A stretch of 64,000 bases of DNA from Nodosilinea sp. FACHB-131 (GTDB lineage Bacteria; Cyanobacteriota; Cyanobacteriia; Phormidesmidales; Phormidesmidaceae): contig NZ_JACJOF010000042.1 in the NCBI RefSeq assembly GCF_014695395.1, positions 35,168-99,167 of the forward strand, read 5' to 3'. The position numbers were made by a program, and so were the translations under genes. Position 1 is the stretch's first letter; every line of letters begins with the position of its first letter. The notes beneath the pieces were generated by a model. That model saw only the letters and a program-made list of their open reading frames with translations. It made no database searches and was not told where the DNA came from. Shown in pieces: positions 53,090 to 63,183 of this stretch.

Positions 53090-54250
53090 ATGCGTCTGGC
53101 AGATTTCATTCTCGGGAACGTCGAGCTGATTCTCTCGGAATGGGAGACGTTTGCGCGTAGCCTCGCGCCAGGGGGAAAGATGACCAAGCTCGCCTTGCGT
53201 AACGATGCTGAGGCAATGCTGCGGGCCACCGCGCGCGATATGCAGAGCGGCCAGACCCTTGCACAGCAGGCAAGTAAGTCCAAAGGCCGCGGCGGCGCTG
53301 TTGGTGAAGAGAGCAATGGGCTCGACCACGCCTCAGTGCTGCACGGTGTGGCCCGCATGGGCTCGGGCTTTGACATCATGGAGGTCATCTCCGAATACCG
53401 CGCCCTGCGCGCCAGCGTGCTCCGCCTGTGGACTGAGAGTCACTCGCAATTTGACATCAACGATGTCAACGATATCACCCGCTTCAACGAATCGATCGAT
53501 CAATCGCTCGCCGCAGCTGTCGGCAGCTACACGCATCGCGTCGAACAGTCGCGCCGCATGTTCCTGGCGATTCTCGGCCACGACTTGCGCAGCCCACTGA
53601 ACTCTATCAGCATGGCGGCACAACTAATCTCGCGCACCTCAGGCGAACACCCGGCCTCTCCTAGAGCCCTGTCGGTGATCAAGACGAACACGGAGGCGGT
53701 CACACGGTTGATCTGCGACCTGCTTGACTTCGCCTCGACGGGGCAGGGCAATAGGATGCCGCTGACGCGCGAGCTGGTCGATATAAAACTACTCTGTCGC
53801 CAAGTCTTTGAGGAATTTTGCGTTGCCCATCCGCAGCGCACGCTGCGCTTTCACTCAGACGGCAATCTTACGTGCGACGGCGATGCGGCTCGACTCCGCC
53901 AGGTCGTCTCCAACCTCATGGGCAACGCAATTCAGCATGGGTCAGGCGAGGGGCCGGTGGACCTATCACTCACTTCAGAGGGAGCAACCGTGGTTTTGAG
54001 CGTGCATAACGAAGGGCTGCCAATTCCATTAGAGATGGTGGACATAATCTTTGATCCACTCACGCGCCACACCTTGCCAGAATCGACAGCGCAACGAGTT
54101 CCAGGCAGTGTTGGTTTAGGGTTGTACATCGTGCGTGAGATCGTCGTCGCCCATGGAGGTACGGTAGAGGTCACCTCGACAGCGGAGGAGGGCACAACCT
54201 TCACCGTCCGCCTGCCACAGCTGCGCCCGGTAGGGGGCGAGCGGCAGTAA
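53090..54250 (+). CDS. soluble histidine kinase with RsbRD-like N-terminal domain
   Basis: 386 residues from the ATG at 53090 (MRLADFILGNVE); an ATG at 53069 would add seven. The first 155 residues (FILGNVELILSEWETFAR, then IMEVISEYRALRASVLRLW) resemble the RsbT-co-antagonist N-terminal globin-like domain. The phosphoacceptor is in LAILGHDLRSPLNSISMAA. ATPase boxes: NLMGNAIQHG, IIFDPLTR and GSVGLGLYIVREIV. The G1 box is weak (no DxGxG), so activity may be altered. The gene is GC-rich compared with its neighbours, which may mean recent arrival. No receiver domain. Confidence 0.85.
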   Translation: MRLADFILGNVELILSEWETFARSLAPGGKMTKLALRNDAEAMLRATARDMQSGQTLAQQASKSKGRGGAVGEESNGLDHASVLHGVARMGSGFDIMEVISEYRALRASVLRLWTESHSQFDINDVNDITRFNESIDQSLAAAVGSYTHRVEQSRRMFLAILGHDLRSPLNSISMAAQLISRTSGEHPASPRALSVIKTNTEAVTRLICDLLDFASTGQGNRMPLTRELVDIKLLCRQVFEEFCVAHPQRTLRFHSDGNLTCDGDAARLRQVVSNLMGNAIQHGSGEGPVDLSLTSEGATVVLSVHNEGLPIPLEMVDIIFDPLTRHTLPESTAQRVPGSVGLGLYIVREIVVAHGGTVEVTSTAEEGTTFTVRLPQLRPVGGERQ

Positions 54251-54260
54251 GCGTAAGGTT

Positions 54261-54291
54261 CTGCTGCTCTATGGCGCAGGGCAGCTACTCC
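54261..54291 (+). repeat. dispersed hairpin repeat, copy C (short)
   Basis: CTGCTGCTCTATGGCGCAGG continues into GCAGCTACTCC. The stem GCTGCTCT/AGGGCAGC replaces a G-U pair of copies A and B with A-U, keeping pairing. It lies 125 bp before the XRE gene. Confidence 0.5.
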
Positions 54292-54415
54292 GAAATCGTA
54301 GGCACAAAGCTCTTAACTTTTCCTAAAACCAACTATGCTGACAGTATAAAGGACTATATAAAGTGTAAGTGCTGTGGCTTTTCATTGGAACTGCTCAGGG
54401 ATCAAACAGCCCGCT

Positions 54416-54664
54416 ATGGGTCAACTGATTCGAGAGCTGCGGCAAACCTTAAAGCTAACCCAGGAGAAGTTTGCGGCTCAACTTGGAGTCTCCTTTCCCA
54501 CCATCAATCGTTGGGAGAACGGACATGCCACCCCTTCTCCCTTAGCACTCAGACAACTTGAAACCTTGCTGAACCAGTTGGCAGAGTCACCTGATAGCGC
54601 TTTGCGGGAACGCAGTCAGGCTATTCAAGGAAAATACTTGCCTCCAAGGAAACTAAACGCATGA
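54416..54664 (+). CDS. XRE-family helix-turn-helix regulator
   Basis: 82 residues from the ATG at 54416 (MGQLIRELRQTLKLTQEKFA); a longer frame to 54374 looks non-coding. The HTH is AAQLGVSFPTINRWENGHATP. Its stop overlaps the ATG of the hybrid kinase (ATGA), so they are co-translated. Such tiny XRE proteins ahead of hybrid kinases recur in cyanobacteria in my recollection. It could regulate the operon or act as the kinase partner. Confidence 0.82.
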   Translation: MGQLIRELRQTLKLTQEKFAAQLGVSFPTINRWENGHATPSPLALRQLETLLNQLAESPDSALRERSQAIQGKYLPPRKLNA

Positions 54665-57600
54665 GGGTAGAGGAACGCCAGGAAATGCCCGACAAGCCTT
54701 TTGGAGACGGTGGTGAGATAGAAACATTCCTGCGCTCTCACGATTGGTCGCAAACGCCATTAGGAGCTATCGAAACCTGGTCAGACGACTTGAAAACGGC
54801 AGCGCAAATTTTACTGACCGAGCTAGAGCAAGTACGGTCAGCCACAGAGAGGCCGCAAGACCATGCCTTACACCAAGCCAATCAGCTCAATGCGTTTCGA
54901 GTCAAACTAGCAGAGGCCCTTCGGCCGATTACTGATGCGTCAGAAATTCAGGCGGTCGCCGCTCGCATTTTAGGTGAGTCTCTGGGCGCAACTCGCGTCA
55001 TTTATATCGAAGTTGTATCAGAGGGTGAGGAGGTCGTCGTTCGTTGCAACTACACCCATGGTGTAGCTCCCTTAAGCGGACGGTACCGATTGGAGGACTA
55101 CCAGCGCAACCTGACTGCTGATCATGAGGCTGGGCGCACTCAAGTCGTCACCGATATTCCCAACGACTCCACCTATACAGACGCCCAGAAAAAGAAATAC
55201 CGCGAGATTGATATCGCGGCCCACATTGATGTGCCGCTAATCAAAAAAGGTCAGTTTGTGGCCCTGCTGGCCGCTCAACAATCCACGCCACGTCAGTGGA
55301 CAGAAGCTGAGGTCAAACTGGTTGAAGAAACCGCAGAACAGACGTGGGCAGCCACTGAACGGGCCTATGCCGAAGCCGCCCTGCGTGAGTCGGAAGCCAA
55401 ATATCGCACCTTGTTCGAGTCGATCGACGAGGGCTTTTGCATCGTCGAGGCGCTGTTTGACGAGAACGACACGCCCGTTGATTACCGCATCTTAGAAGTT
55501 AATACCGTGTTTGAGCAGCAAACCGGATTGCAACAAGCTGTCGGTAAAACAGCGCGTCAGTTAGTGTCTGATCCAGAATATTTTTGGATCGAAACCTACG
55601 GCAGAGTTGCCTTAACGGGAGAACCGACTCGCTTCGAGAGTCATTCTGCACCGATGAACCGCTGGTTTGATGTCTATGCCTGCCGCACTGGACAACCGGA
55701 AGACCGAAAAGTGGCGATTGTATTCAAGGATATTAGCGATCGCAAACAAATAGACGAAGCGTTGCGGCAAACCACAGCCGACCTCGAGCGTCAAGTGCGA
55801 AAGTTTGATGCAACGCTTTCGACCATCACCGAACTAATATTCAGCTTTGACCGCGATGGGCGGTTTCTTTACGCCAATCAAGTGTTGCTCGACTTGTGGG
55901 GAATCACCGCAGCAGAGGCAATTGGCAAGACGATGGCTGAACTTAATTATCCCGCAGCCGTTGAGCAGCAAGCGCTGGATGATATGCGACGAGTCTTTGA
56001 GACCGGAGATACCGTTAGAAACGAGATTGCCTACACCAGTCCAACCGGGATTGAGGGCTACTTTGAGTATATTTTTAACCCAGTGTTTGCCGCCGATGGC
56101 ACCGTAGAGTCTGTTGTCGGTTCAGCCCGCGATATCAGCGAGCGCAAGCAGGCAGAACTTGAAATTCAAAAGTTTGTTTCCCTAGCCGATAACAGTGGAG
56201 TATTTATCGGCATGTACGATATGAATTTTGTCCCGTTTTATGTCAATCCAGCGGGTCAGCAACTAGTGGGACTGGACAATGTCCAGCAATACATCAAAAC
56301 TTCAGTTAAAGACTTCTTTTTTCCTGAAGATCAAGACTTCATCATCAATGAGTTTCTTCCCCATGTATTGCAGGAGGGGCAAGCAGAGGTAGAAATTCGG
56401 TTCCGTCATTTCAAGACAGGCGAAGCGTTGTGGATGATCTACAACGTCTTTCATATCAGAGATGAACACAACCAGCCGATCGGGTTAGCCACCGTCAGTC
56501 GCGATATTACCGATCGCAAACAGGCAGAAGCTGCCTTGCAAGAGAGTGAAGAACTAAAGCAACGCATTTTAGAGAGCAGTCAAGACTGTATCAAAGTTTT
56601 AACGTTAGAGGGCCGACTCGTTTACTTGAATACAGGCGGCTTTAATCTCCTGGAAATTGACGATCCGACCTCTGTTTTGAACGCCAAATGGCTCGATTTC
56701 TGGCAGGACGAAGATCGCCAAAACGCAGAGGCAGCGTTCATAGCCGCCAAAGCAGGCAATGCTGCTCAACTTCAAGGATGCTGCCCCACGGCAAAGGGCA
56801 ACTTGAAGTGGTGGGATGCTATCGTCACCCCTATTCAAGATGCATCTGGCAAGGTTGCACAACTGTTAGCAATCTCACGCGATATCACCAGGCAAAAGCA
56901 AGCTGAATCGAAGCAAGAGCAACTGCTAAAACGAGAACAAGCGGCACGAGAAGAAGCAGAACGCGCCAACCGGATTAAGGATGAGTTTCTCGCAGTGCTG
57001 TCTCATGAGCTGCGATCGCCCCTCAACCCGATTTTGGGCTGGACCCAGTTGCTGAAAACCGGCAGATTCGACCAAGCCCGCCAAGCGGAAGCACTCGCGA
57101 CGATCGAGCGCAATGCCAAACTGCAGTCTCAACTGATCGAAGACTTGCTTGACATCTCCCGCATCATGCAGGGCAAGCTGACCTTAAATCCGACTCACGC
57201 CAGTTTAACGTTTGTGATTTCTGCGGCCGTCGAAACCGTGCGGTTGGCAGCAGAAGCCAAGAATATTGAGATTGCACTTGACCTCGATACGCAAGTTGCC
57301 CCCATCTTTGGCGATGCTGCCCGGCTCCAGCAAGTGGTCTGGAACCTGCTGACCAATGCCGTCAAATTCACGCCCAAGGGCGGGCAAGTAACGGTCGAAC
57401 TGCGGCAAGTGGAGCAATTGGCGCGAATTCGGGTAATCGATACAGGCATTGGCATCAAGGCTCAATTCATCCCTTATGTGTTTGAGTATTTTCGGCAAGA
57501 AGATGGTTCCACCACCCGTAAATTTGGCGGTCTGGGGTTAGGGCTCGCCATCGTGCGGCAGATTGTGGAACTCCACGGCGGTACAGTGGCGGTAGAGAGC

Positions 57601-58089
57601 GATGGTGAGCAGCAAGGTGCAACCTTTATCGTGCAGCTACCGGTCCTGAAGCGGCCAACACCCGTTCTCTCTAAATCAACCCAGCCTCAACTTAACTCAG
57701 AAACACTCCTAGACAACGTTCAAATCTTGCTCGTTGATGACGACGCTGATACCCGCGAGTTTCAGGCTTTTCTGCTAGAGCAATACGGAGCAAGGGTAAC
57801 GGCGGTGCCTTCTGGCTTAGAAGCGCTGCAAGCCTTGGAGCGGTTGGTTCCTGATGTGATTGTTAGTGATATTGGCATGCCAGAGATGGATGGCTACGGG
57901 CTGATGCAGCAGATTCGCTCCCGTCCACCCGCTCAGGGCGGGACCGTTCCCGCGATCGCACTCACGGCTTATGCTGCAGAAATTGACCAAAAAAGAGCCC
58001 TCGAAGTTGGATTTCAAACACACTTGACGAAACCGTTAGAGCCAGAACGATTTGTCGGCGAAATTGTAACCCTGCTCCAGCTGAATTGA
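54661..58089 (+). CDS. GAF/PAS hybrid histidine kinase with receiver domain
   Basis: 1142 residues, no membrane helices. The order is a short PAS-like front ([20 protein letters not shown]), a GAF domain (about 75-235), four PAS units (about 245-760), a coiled coil, HisKA with [20 protein letters not shown], the ATPase ([32 protein letters not shown]), then a C-terminal receiver with [12 protein letters not shown] and [13 protein letters not shown]. All phosphotransfer residues are present. A cytosolic sensor is implied. It is translated together with the XRE regulator and ends before terminator-like hairpins. Confidence 0.93.
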   Translation: MRVEERQEMPDKPFGDGGEIETFLRSHDWSQTPLGAIETWSDDLKTAAQILLTELEQVRSATERPQDHALHQANQLNAFRVKLAEALRPITDASEIQAVAARILGESLGATRVIYIEVVSEGEEVVVRCNYTHGVAPLSGRYRLEDYQRNLTADHEAGRTQVVTDIPNDSTYTDAQKKKYREIDIAAHIDVPLIKKGQFVALLAAQQSTPRQWTEAEVKLVEETAEQTWAATERAYAEAALRESEAKYRTLFESIDEGFCIVEALFDENDTPVDYRILEVNTVFEQQTGLQQAVGKTARQLVSDPEYFWIETYGRVALTGEPTRFESHSAPMNRWFDVYACRTGQPEDRKVAIVFKDISDRKQIDEALRQTTADLERQVRKFDATLSTITELIFSFDRDGRFLYANQVLLDLWGITAAEAIGKTMAELNYPAAVEQQALDDMRRVFETGDTVRNEIAYTSPTGIEGYFEYIFNPVFAADGTVESVVGSARDISERKQAELEIQKFVSLADNSGVFIGMYDMNFVPFYVNPAGQQLVGLDNVQQYIKTSVKDFFFPEDQDFIINEFLPHVLQEGQAEVEIRFRHFKTGEALWMIYNVFHIRDEHNQPIGLATVSRDITDRKQAEAALQESEELKQRILESSQDCIKVLTLEGRLVYLNTGGFNLLEIDDPTSVLNAKWLDFWQDEDRQNAEAAFIAAKAGNAAQLQGCCPTAKGNLKWWDAIVTPIQDASGKVAQLLAISRDITRQKQAESKQEQLLKREQAAREEAERANRIKDEFLAVLSHELRSPLNPILGWTQLLKTGRFDQARQAEALATIERNAKLQSQLIEDLLDISRIMQGKLTLNPTHASLTFVISAAVETVRLAAEAKNIEIALDLDTQVAPIFGDAARLQQVVWNLLTNAVKFTPKGGQVTVELRQVEQLARIRVIDTGIGIKAQFIPYVFEYFRQEDGSTTRKFGGLGLGLAIVRQIVELHGGTVAVESDGEQQGATFIVQLPVLKRPTPVLSKSTQPQLNSETLLDNVQILLVDDDADTREFQAFLLEQYGARVTAVPSGLEALQALERLVPDVIVSDIGMPEMDGYGLMQQIRSRPPAQGGTVPAIALTAYAAEIDQKRALEVGFQTHLTKPLEPERFVGEIVTLLQLN

Positions 58090-58416
58090 GTCTAGACATT
58101 GTGCCTCGCCACAAGCGGTGCCACCTCGGCTAGCTCCACTAGCTCGATCTTCTCCACTAGCGCCACCATTAACCCTAAGTGATCGAGAGGCTCGCTCTTT
58201 AACGGGCGTTCCCTGCTCGCGCAGCTAGTCAGGTTGCCTATGTCCTGGCTTCCGATTGAGGACCAAGCAAAACAAAACCCCAGCGATCGCCAGGGGCAGA
58301 TGTGAAATTCCATGTACGCCAAACAGCTTACCCCTGCTACCATCCCCACTGACAAGGGCATCCTAGGCAAGTAACGGGCAGAAGTCTTGAAGTCGTAGAT
58401 GCACCCTAAGAACCAA

Positions 58417-58452
58417 CCCCCACAGGCACCGCTGGCCCATGGGGTTTTTTGT
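58417..58452 (+). terminator. Rho-independent terminator downstream of the hybrid kinase
   Basis: Stem CCCCA (58419-58423) / TGGGG (58441-58445) with an inner GGC/GCC pairing, followed by six T and GTTT. It stands 330 bp past the kinase stop and just before the oppositely oriented 55-aa gene. Confidence 0.65.
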
Positions 58453-58470
58453 TTAGCATCTCCGTAGGCA

Positions 58471-58638
58471 CTACCCCACCGTCCATCCTTTAGCTTTTTC
58501 TGTCTTCATACGATCGTATCGAGATGACATGACTAGGCCATCTAGTTCTCTCATCAACGCTTCAGCAGTACCCGTGTCCCCGTCATTCGAGGCTTGGGTG
58601 TAAGCGTCTAGCAAGATGCAAAATTCGTTGGTTATCAT
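58471..58638 (-). CDS. 55-aa protein, paralogue of the gene at 52613-52780
   Basis: ATG at 58638 after AAGGGTGG, stop TAG at 58473-58471. The product runs MITNEFCILLDAYTQASN ... ALMRELDGLVMSSRYDRM and ends KGWTVG. The DNA similarity extends about 95 bp upstream of both ATGs, so the promoter was copied too. Selection on the protein is suggested by conservation of the AEALMRELDGLVMSS core. Function unknown. Confidence 0.65.
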   Translation of the reverse strand: MITNEFCILLDAYTQASNDGDTGTAEALMRELDGLVMSSRYDRMKTEKAKGWTVG

Positions 58639-58866
58639 TTGCCACCCTTCTTAGTGCTGCGTCAGGTTGATTTCTCCGTTTACGAGATAACACGCGTAAT
58701 TATTGAGGAGCCACAACCGAACGGCAGATTTCTCAAGGCACTACAGCAGACTCAATTGCTGCACCCTGGGCTGTCCCATTTCGATCGGCACGGCTGGCGA
58801 TCGCCTCCCTGACCTGGGCACCATAGACCGACAGCGGCGATCGCATGTTTGCGTAGATGCACCCGA

Positions 58867-58908
58867 ACTCCCCACCCCTACGGCACCGCTGGTCCCTGGG
58901 GGTTTTGT
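58867..58908 (+). terminator. second terminator-like hairpin, related to that at 58417
   Basis: CCCC...GGGG stem around CGGCACCGCTGG, followed by TTTTGTTTT. The flank ATGCACCC also precedes the hairpin at 58417, so the two are copies of one cassette. Confidence 0.5.
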
Positions 58909-59097
58909 TTTGAATGTCGATCGCCACGGCTCATCTTCTCTCAATGTGGCGGGCCGCAATGGTTGGCAGAAGGTTTGTGCCCAATGGCCTTAACCTGCTT
59001 AAGGGTTAGATAACAATTAGTACGTTTATGCCTGCTTGGCCGCTTCGAGGCCCAAGCTAAAAGCGGACAGGGGCATTGTTGTAGAAGAGAGTTAAGC

Positions 59098-61014
59098 ATG
59101 GAGCTTGTTGCCAACGGCGCGATTGCGGCGGCGTATTTCATCATTCCCCTAACGCTGTTGCCGCTGCTGCTCAAGGCCAAGCGCGACATTTGGCTCAACC
59201 TGCTGCTGCTGATCCTGTTTATCTTTAGCTGCGGCATCGGCCACACCCTCAGCGCCATGAACCTGCACAACGCCCTCTGGCACTGGGTAACGGCGGGAGT
59301 GTCTTGGGCGGCGGTAGTGGCCCTACTCAAAAGCCAAACCCGCCTGCGCTATCTGGGCGAAACCTTTAGCTTGCTAGAAGCCACCTGGGAGCAGGCCCTC
59401 ACCGGCAAGCTGCTGTTTGAGCGCACAGGCGACGACCTCAAGGTGCTCAAGCTCAACCCCGCCGCCACGGCAATCACCCAGAAATTGCTCCAGCCGGGCG
59501 ATCGTCTCTGCGAAAAAATGCCTATTCATCGGCAGCAGGTCTACCCCTATCGGGTTTCGCTCATTGACCTTTACCTGGCAGCCCTTGAGTCCGGTGAGCC
59601 CAAGCGGCTGGAATACCAGTACAAAGGCGAAATCTCGGGCTGGTACATGACCCTAGTGACCCCGCTCTCCCCAGAGCTGCTCTACATGACCTTTACGGAG
59701 GTGAGCGGTGTGATCTACGACCCGCTCACGGGTCTTTACAACCGCCGCGTGCTGGAGATGGAGCTAGAGGCTTGGGAGGTGTGCCTCTTCATCGATCTCG
59801 ATCGCTTCAAGCTGATCAACGACCAGCGGGGTCACTACCTGGGCGATGAGCTGCTTAAGGCCGTTGCTGGGGTATTACAAGACCAGGCGCAAACCCAAAA
59901 CGGCGTTGCGGTGCGCAACGGAGGCGACGAATTTTTACTGCTGCTGCCTGCCCCCGATGCCGACTCTACCGAACCTTGCCCCATCCCAGCTGCGATTGCC
60001 GAAAAGGTGCTGAGCGATATTCTCGCCATTGAGGTTGAAGGAGCCAGCATTAGTGTTTCCATTGGCGTCGCCAGCGGCACGATTGATGCTTTTCAGGAAG
60101 ATATGCCCATCAACCGGCTGCTGCAAGCGGCCGAAACCGCCCTGAGGGAGGCCAAACGCAACCGGCGGTCGAACCTACCCCAACACCGTATTCAAGTGTG
60201 GAATAGCGCCTTGGCTCGACGACGGCTGCGCCAAATTACCCTGGAAGCTTACCTAGAACAGCGCAGCAGTGAGCTGGAGTTTTGGCTCGCCTACCAACCC
60301 ATCTGCCACATGCAAACCGGCGCGATTGTTGGAGCCGAAGCCCTAATTCGATGGGATTCGGCCCGTCTGGGTTCGGTATCGCCGTCGGAGTTTATTCCGG
60401 TGGCCGAGGCGACAGGGCTGGTACACCGGATTAGCGACTGGGTGCTTTGTCACGCCCTAGAGCAGCTGGCCCAGTGGCAGGAGATATCAACCCAGTTCAA
60501 TCTTTCCATCAACATCAGCCCCCTAGAGCTGGAAGATGATGACTTTTTAGACCGCATCATGCAGCGGGTAGCGGAGGCAGGTATTGCCAGCAACCGCTTT
60601 GGTATTGAAATCACCGAGCGGGGCATCTACAACAACCTGGATCGCTACTTGCAAAGCCTGCAAGAACTGCGTGCTATGTCGCTGCGGCTCAAGGTCGATG
60701 ACTTTGGCATGGGCCAGTCGGGTCTGGCCCAACTCTTGCAGTTTCGCTTTGATGAAGTCAAAGTCGATCGCTACTTTATTCCCACCAACGCTCAAAACTT
60801 AGAAAAAGTGGCAATCTGTCGGGCGATCGCTAACCTGGCCGAGGGCGTTAACTTTGACTTGGTGGCCGAGGGCATTGAGCATGCCGAGCAGCGCAGCCTC
60901 ATGCTGGGGATGAACTACAACTACGGTCAGGGCTATCTCTTCTCTAGGCCAATGACGGCGCAGAACCTGACGACGCTGCTGCGGGAGGGGACGTGTTTGG
61001 CTGCAGGGGGTTGA
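59098..61014 (+). CDS. GGDEF-EAL protein with ethylene-receptor-like membrane front
   Basis: 638 residues. Three membrane helices (residues about 7-85) match the ETR1 ethylene-binding layout: Y13 and P17 in AAYFIIPLTL (ETR1 Y32 and P36), and C45 and H49 in FSCGIGHTL (the copper ligands C65 and H69 of ETR1 in CGATH). The ETR1 Asp25 position is Asn6. A PAS-like segment follows, then GGDEF in VRNGGDEFLLLLPA and EAL in GAEALIRWDS, with ITERGIY, VDDFGMGQSGL and KVDRYF intact. It may tie a small-molecule, perhaps ethylene, signal to c-di-GMP. Ligand binding is inference. Confidence 0.85.
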   Translation: MELVANGAIAAAYFIIPLTLLPLLLKAKRDIWLNLLLLILFIFSCGIGHTLSAMNLHNALWHWVTAGVSWAAVVALLKSQTRLRYLGETFSLLEATWEQALTGKLLFERTGDDLKVLKLNPAATAITQKLLQPGDRLCEKMPIHRQQVYPYRVSLIDLYLAALESGEPKRLEYQYKGEISGWYMTLVTPLSPELLYMTFTEVSGVIYDPLTGLYNRRVLEMELEAWEVCLFIDLDRFKLINDQRGHYLGDELLKAVAGVLQDQAQTQNGVAVRNGGDEFLLLLPAPDADSTEPCPIPAAIAEKVLSDILAIEVEGASISVSIGVASGTIDAFQEDMPINRLLQAAETALREAKRNRRSNLPQHRIQVWNSALARRRLRQITLEAYLEQRSSELEFWLAYQPICHMQTGAIVGAEALIRWDSARLGSVSPSEFIPVAEATGLVHRISDWVLCHALEQLAQWQEISTQFNLSINISPLELEDDDFLDRIMQRVAEAGIASNRFGIEITERGIYNNLDRYLQSLQELRAMSLRLKVDDFGMGQSGLAQLLQFRFDEVKVDRYFIPTNAQNLEKVAICRAIANLAEGVNFDLVAEGIEHAEQRSLMLGMNYNYGQGYLFSRPMTAQNLTTLLREGTCLAAGG

Positions 61015-61555
61015 GGTGAGTGGGTGAGTAGCTGAGGTGACATCGATAAGCCGAGTGCTCAATGGCCTTAACCTGCTAAGGCTTGTGGGTTGGGTAGTTG
61101 CCTGCGCGCGCAGCTAGCCTATTTGCTGTTATCGCAACCAGTCAACGAGAGAATAAGGGTTTCAGCTGTTTTCGTAGTCCGTCGGTGGGCATATGACAGT
61201 TAGGGGTCACAAGCCTTAAACTACCCGCTCTACCCCTGCCCGACCCTTGGACAGTCGGAGCAACTTAGTCTCACCAGATTTGTGAAACTCTTGAGATTTT
61301 CCCACTGGCTGCACAGGCTGGTGGGATTTATTTTGGCAGAGTCTAAAACTCCACCCCCACGCCTGCCAGAGGCGACGGCTGAATGATGCCGTAGCGATTG
61401 ACTAGCTCACCTGTTGCCTCACCACGCCACTACTCTGAGCCCGGGCTCGATCGCACCTACCCCAACCTGGTGGATGGGGCATTAGTAATCATGTTCCAGC
61501 AGGCTTTGACGGCGGGAAGACTAGCAAGTATTTACGAAGCGCAAGAAGGGCAGTA
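61015..61555. other. non-coding region; possible relic frame at its end
   Basis: No firm gene. A frame ending at TAG 61553-61555 reads GLDRTYPNLVDGALVIMFQQ and stops immediately before the next GTG start, but I find no start for it. A copy of CAATGGCCTTAACCTGCT lies at 61060-61077. Confidence 0.4.
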
Positions 61556-61681
61556 GTGGCGGTAGTTATAGGGGCCGTAATCGCGGCGTCTGTGCTGGTT
61601 GGTATGGCGGCATTGCTGGTGCTGCTGCACTGGGCCATGATTCACTGGATGGTTGAGGGGGATGAAGACCCTTGGGATTAG
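61556..61681 (+). CDS. very small membrane protein, 41 aa
   Basis: GTG start six bases after GAAGGG. The product begins MAVVIGAVIAASVLVGM and continues as one membrane helix (AALLVLLHWAMIHW), ending in an acidic tail MVEGDEDPWD. Single-helix proteins of this size are common in cyanobacteria, and the function is unknown. Confidence 0.5.
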   Translation: MAVVIGAVIAASVLVGMAALLVLLHWAMIHWMVEGDEDPWD

Positions 61682-61883
61682 GGCGGGTAAAGTGTCCGAG
61701 CTATCCAGTCAACGAGCAACTACTCAACCCTGGACTGGTAGCCAAAATTGGTAAGCCCCGTCTGGCCATTCGTGAAGGGCTGGTCAAGAGTTAGTGGGTT
61801 GTCCAGCGCACTTTGCAGTCTGCTGGCAATGTTGAGGTTGGAGCACTAAGGCCCGGCCCATTCTCACGCGAAGCAGAACCGCA

Positions 61884-62585
61884 ATGACCAACACTCAAAA
61901 CGCCGTTGCGGTAATGGCATTGCTGTTGCTCAGCTCATGCCAATCTGCTGCACCACCCCCTGCACCTGTAGCAGAACTGCAAGAGCAAGCAGAGGTCGTT
62001 GAGACCCCGGTAGAGACAATCGACTACCTAACCCAAGGCAAGCAGCAGGGCTATGAGGCCGCAGTCGCCGCGCAGACCGCTGTAGATGACCGCTGGAAAG
62101 ATGTGTCTGCACATTGGGATCTAGCGATTGCCTCCCTCGGGCAGGTGCCAACCGATAGCCCCGACTACGCCACGGCCCAGGCCAAGATCGTCGAGTACAC
62201 CGCTAACCGTGACGTGGCAGCGGAACGCTACAGGGCCTACCAGGTCAAGGTTGCTGCTCCTGTGCCTGCACCTCAGGCACCTAGGGATACGGGTAAATCG
62301 TCTGATCAATCCCTTGAAGAAAAGATGGCGCTAATTGATGGGCTCCCAGGCCGTGAGAGCACATATGCAAGGTTGCTAGATCAAGTAGACGCAAAATGCA
62401 CTCAAAACAGAGCGGAGATCGGGGACATCGCAGCGCGGTCTGTTGAGGTGGCTGCCCAATACGGCCATAGAACCAACATCTTAGACATGCTAGAAGGTGG
62501 GCATATAGCTACAAGAAACACTGATTTTCAGTTCGACTGCGTGGAAATTTTTAGCCTCATCGTCACGACGATGGATGCTCAATAA
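61884..62585 (+). CDS. putative lipoprotein of unknown function
   Basis: 233 residues. The signal peptide MTNTQNAVAVMALLLLSSC has a lipobox LSSC, so Cys19 would be lipidated. A proline-rich spacer follows, then a helical region with a TPR-like feel (WDLAIASLGQVPTDSPDYAT, AQAKIVEYTANRDVAAERY), as in cyanobacterial proteins with short helical repeats. The C-terminal 90 residues are not recognised. It would sit at the outer face of the plasma membrane or in the outer membrane. Isolated. Confidence 0.7.
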   Translation: MTNTQNAVAVMALLLLSSCQSAAPPPAPVAELQEQAEVVETPVETIDYLTQGKQQGYEAAVAAQTAVDDRWKDVSAHWDLAIASLGQVPTDSPDYATAQAKIVEYTANRDVAAERYRAYQVKVAAPVPAPQAPRDTGKSSDQSLEEKMALIDGLPGRESTYARLLDQVDAKCTQNRAEIGDIAARSVEVAAQYGHRTNILDMLEGGHIATRNTDFQFDCVEIFSLIVTTMDAQ

Positions 62586-62811
62586 GAGCTAGCCGCCTCA
62601 TATCCCAAACCGCCTACACGCTGCCTCAAACAGTGCAGCAGCCCAAGCGGCGATCGCAACCTCACCAGCATCTCCCCTTGCGATGGCCGCTTGCTGGTGA
62701 CGGAACTTGAGCGGCTACTGCATGGCCCTAGCTTGATCAGCGGTGGCACGGCGGCGGCTGTTTACTCTTGTTAGGCCATGACGAGCCGACGAAAGGCTAG
62801 ATCAGATTGCA

Positions 62812-63006
62812 TCACTCACCGCACTTGGTGGTCGCCACCCAAATCGCACCTATAGCGATCGTCGTAGTTAAGAGATGCACTCCCCATCTTTCTATTTGAG
62901 AGATTTCCTTCAGCAGGTCTGGATTAACTGACAAGCTAATGGAGCCTATAGAGGCTGCAACAGCCACGAGCGCCCATTGCCAGTAGCCCCATGGGGTTTT
63001 ACTCAT
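62812..63006 (-). CDS. small two-helix membrane protein, 64 aa
   Basis: ATG at 63006 (MSKTPWGYWQWALV); an ATG at 63039 would add 11. Two hydrophobic segments are visible (WALVAVAASIGSISLSV and LLTTTIAIGAIWVATT). The end is TKCGE. No family recognised. Confidence 0.45.
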   Translation of the reverse strand: MSKTPWGYWQWALVAVAASIGSISLSVNPDLLKEISQIERWGVHLLTTTIAIGAIWVATTKCGE

Positions 63007-63183
63007 ATCACCTGAATAACCGAATAAGCGAATAGGCAAAGATAGCGCACTAAACCGCTACTCGCTGCGGCAATGTCCGTGGCCTGCCAATGCAGTGCAG
63101 CAGCACCCACGGCGATCGCAACCAACAAAACGCCCCGGCGCAGGGCCGGGGCTGTGTGCTCATTAGCTGTAATAGTAAGCGGT

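Noticed and set aside
54271..54561. Plus-strand frame overlapping the XRE gene
   Set aside because: The XRE frame has a clear HTH and an ATGA overlap with the kinase gene; this one is in another frame with no pattern.
62985..63010. CCCCATGGGG followed by TTTT as a terminator
   Set aside because: It falls inside the start of the small membrane-protein gene at 63006, and the stem has no loop.
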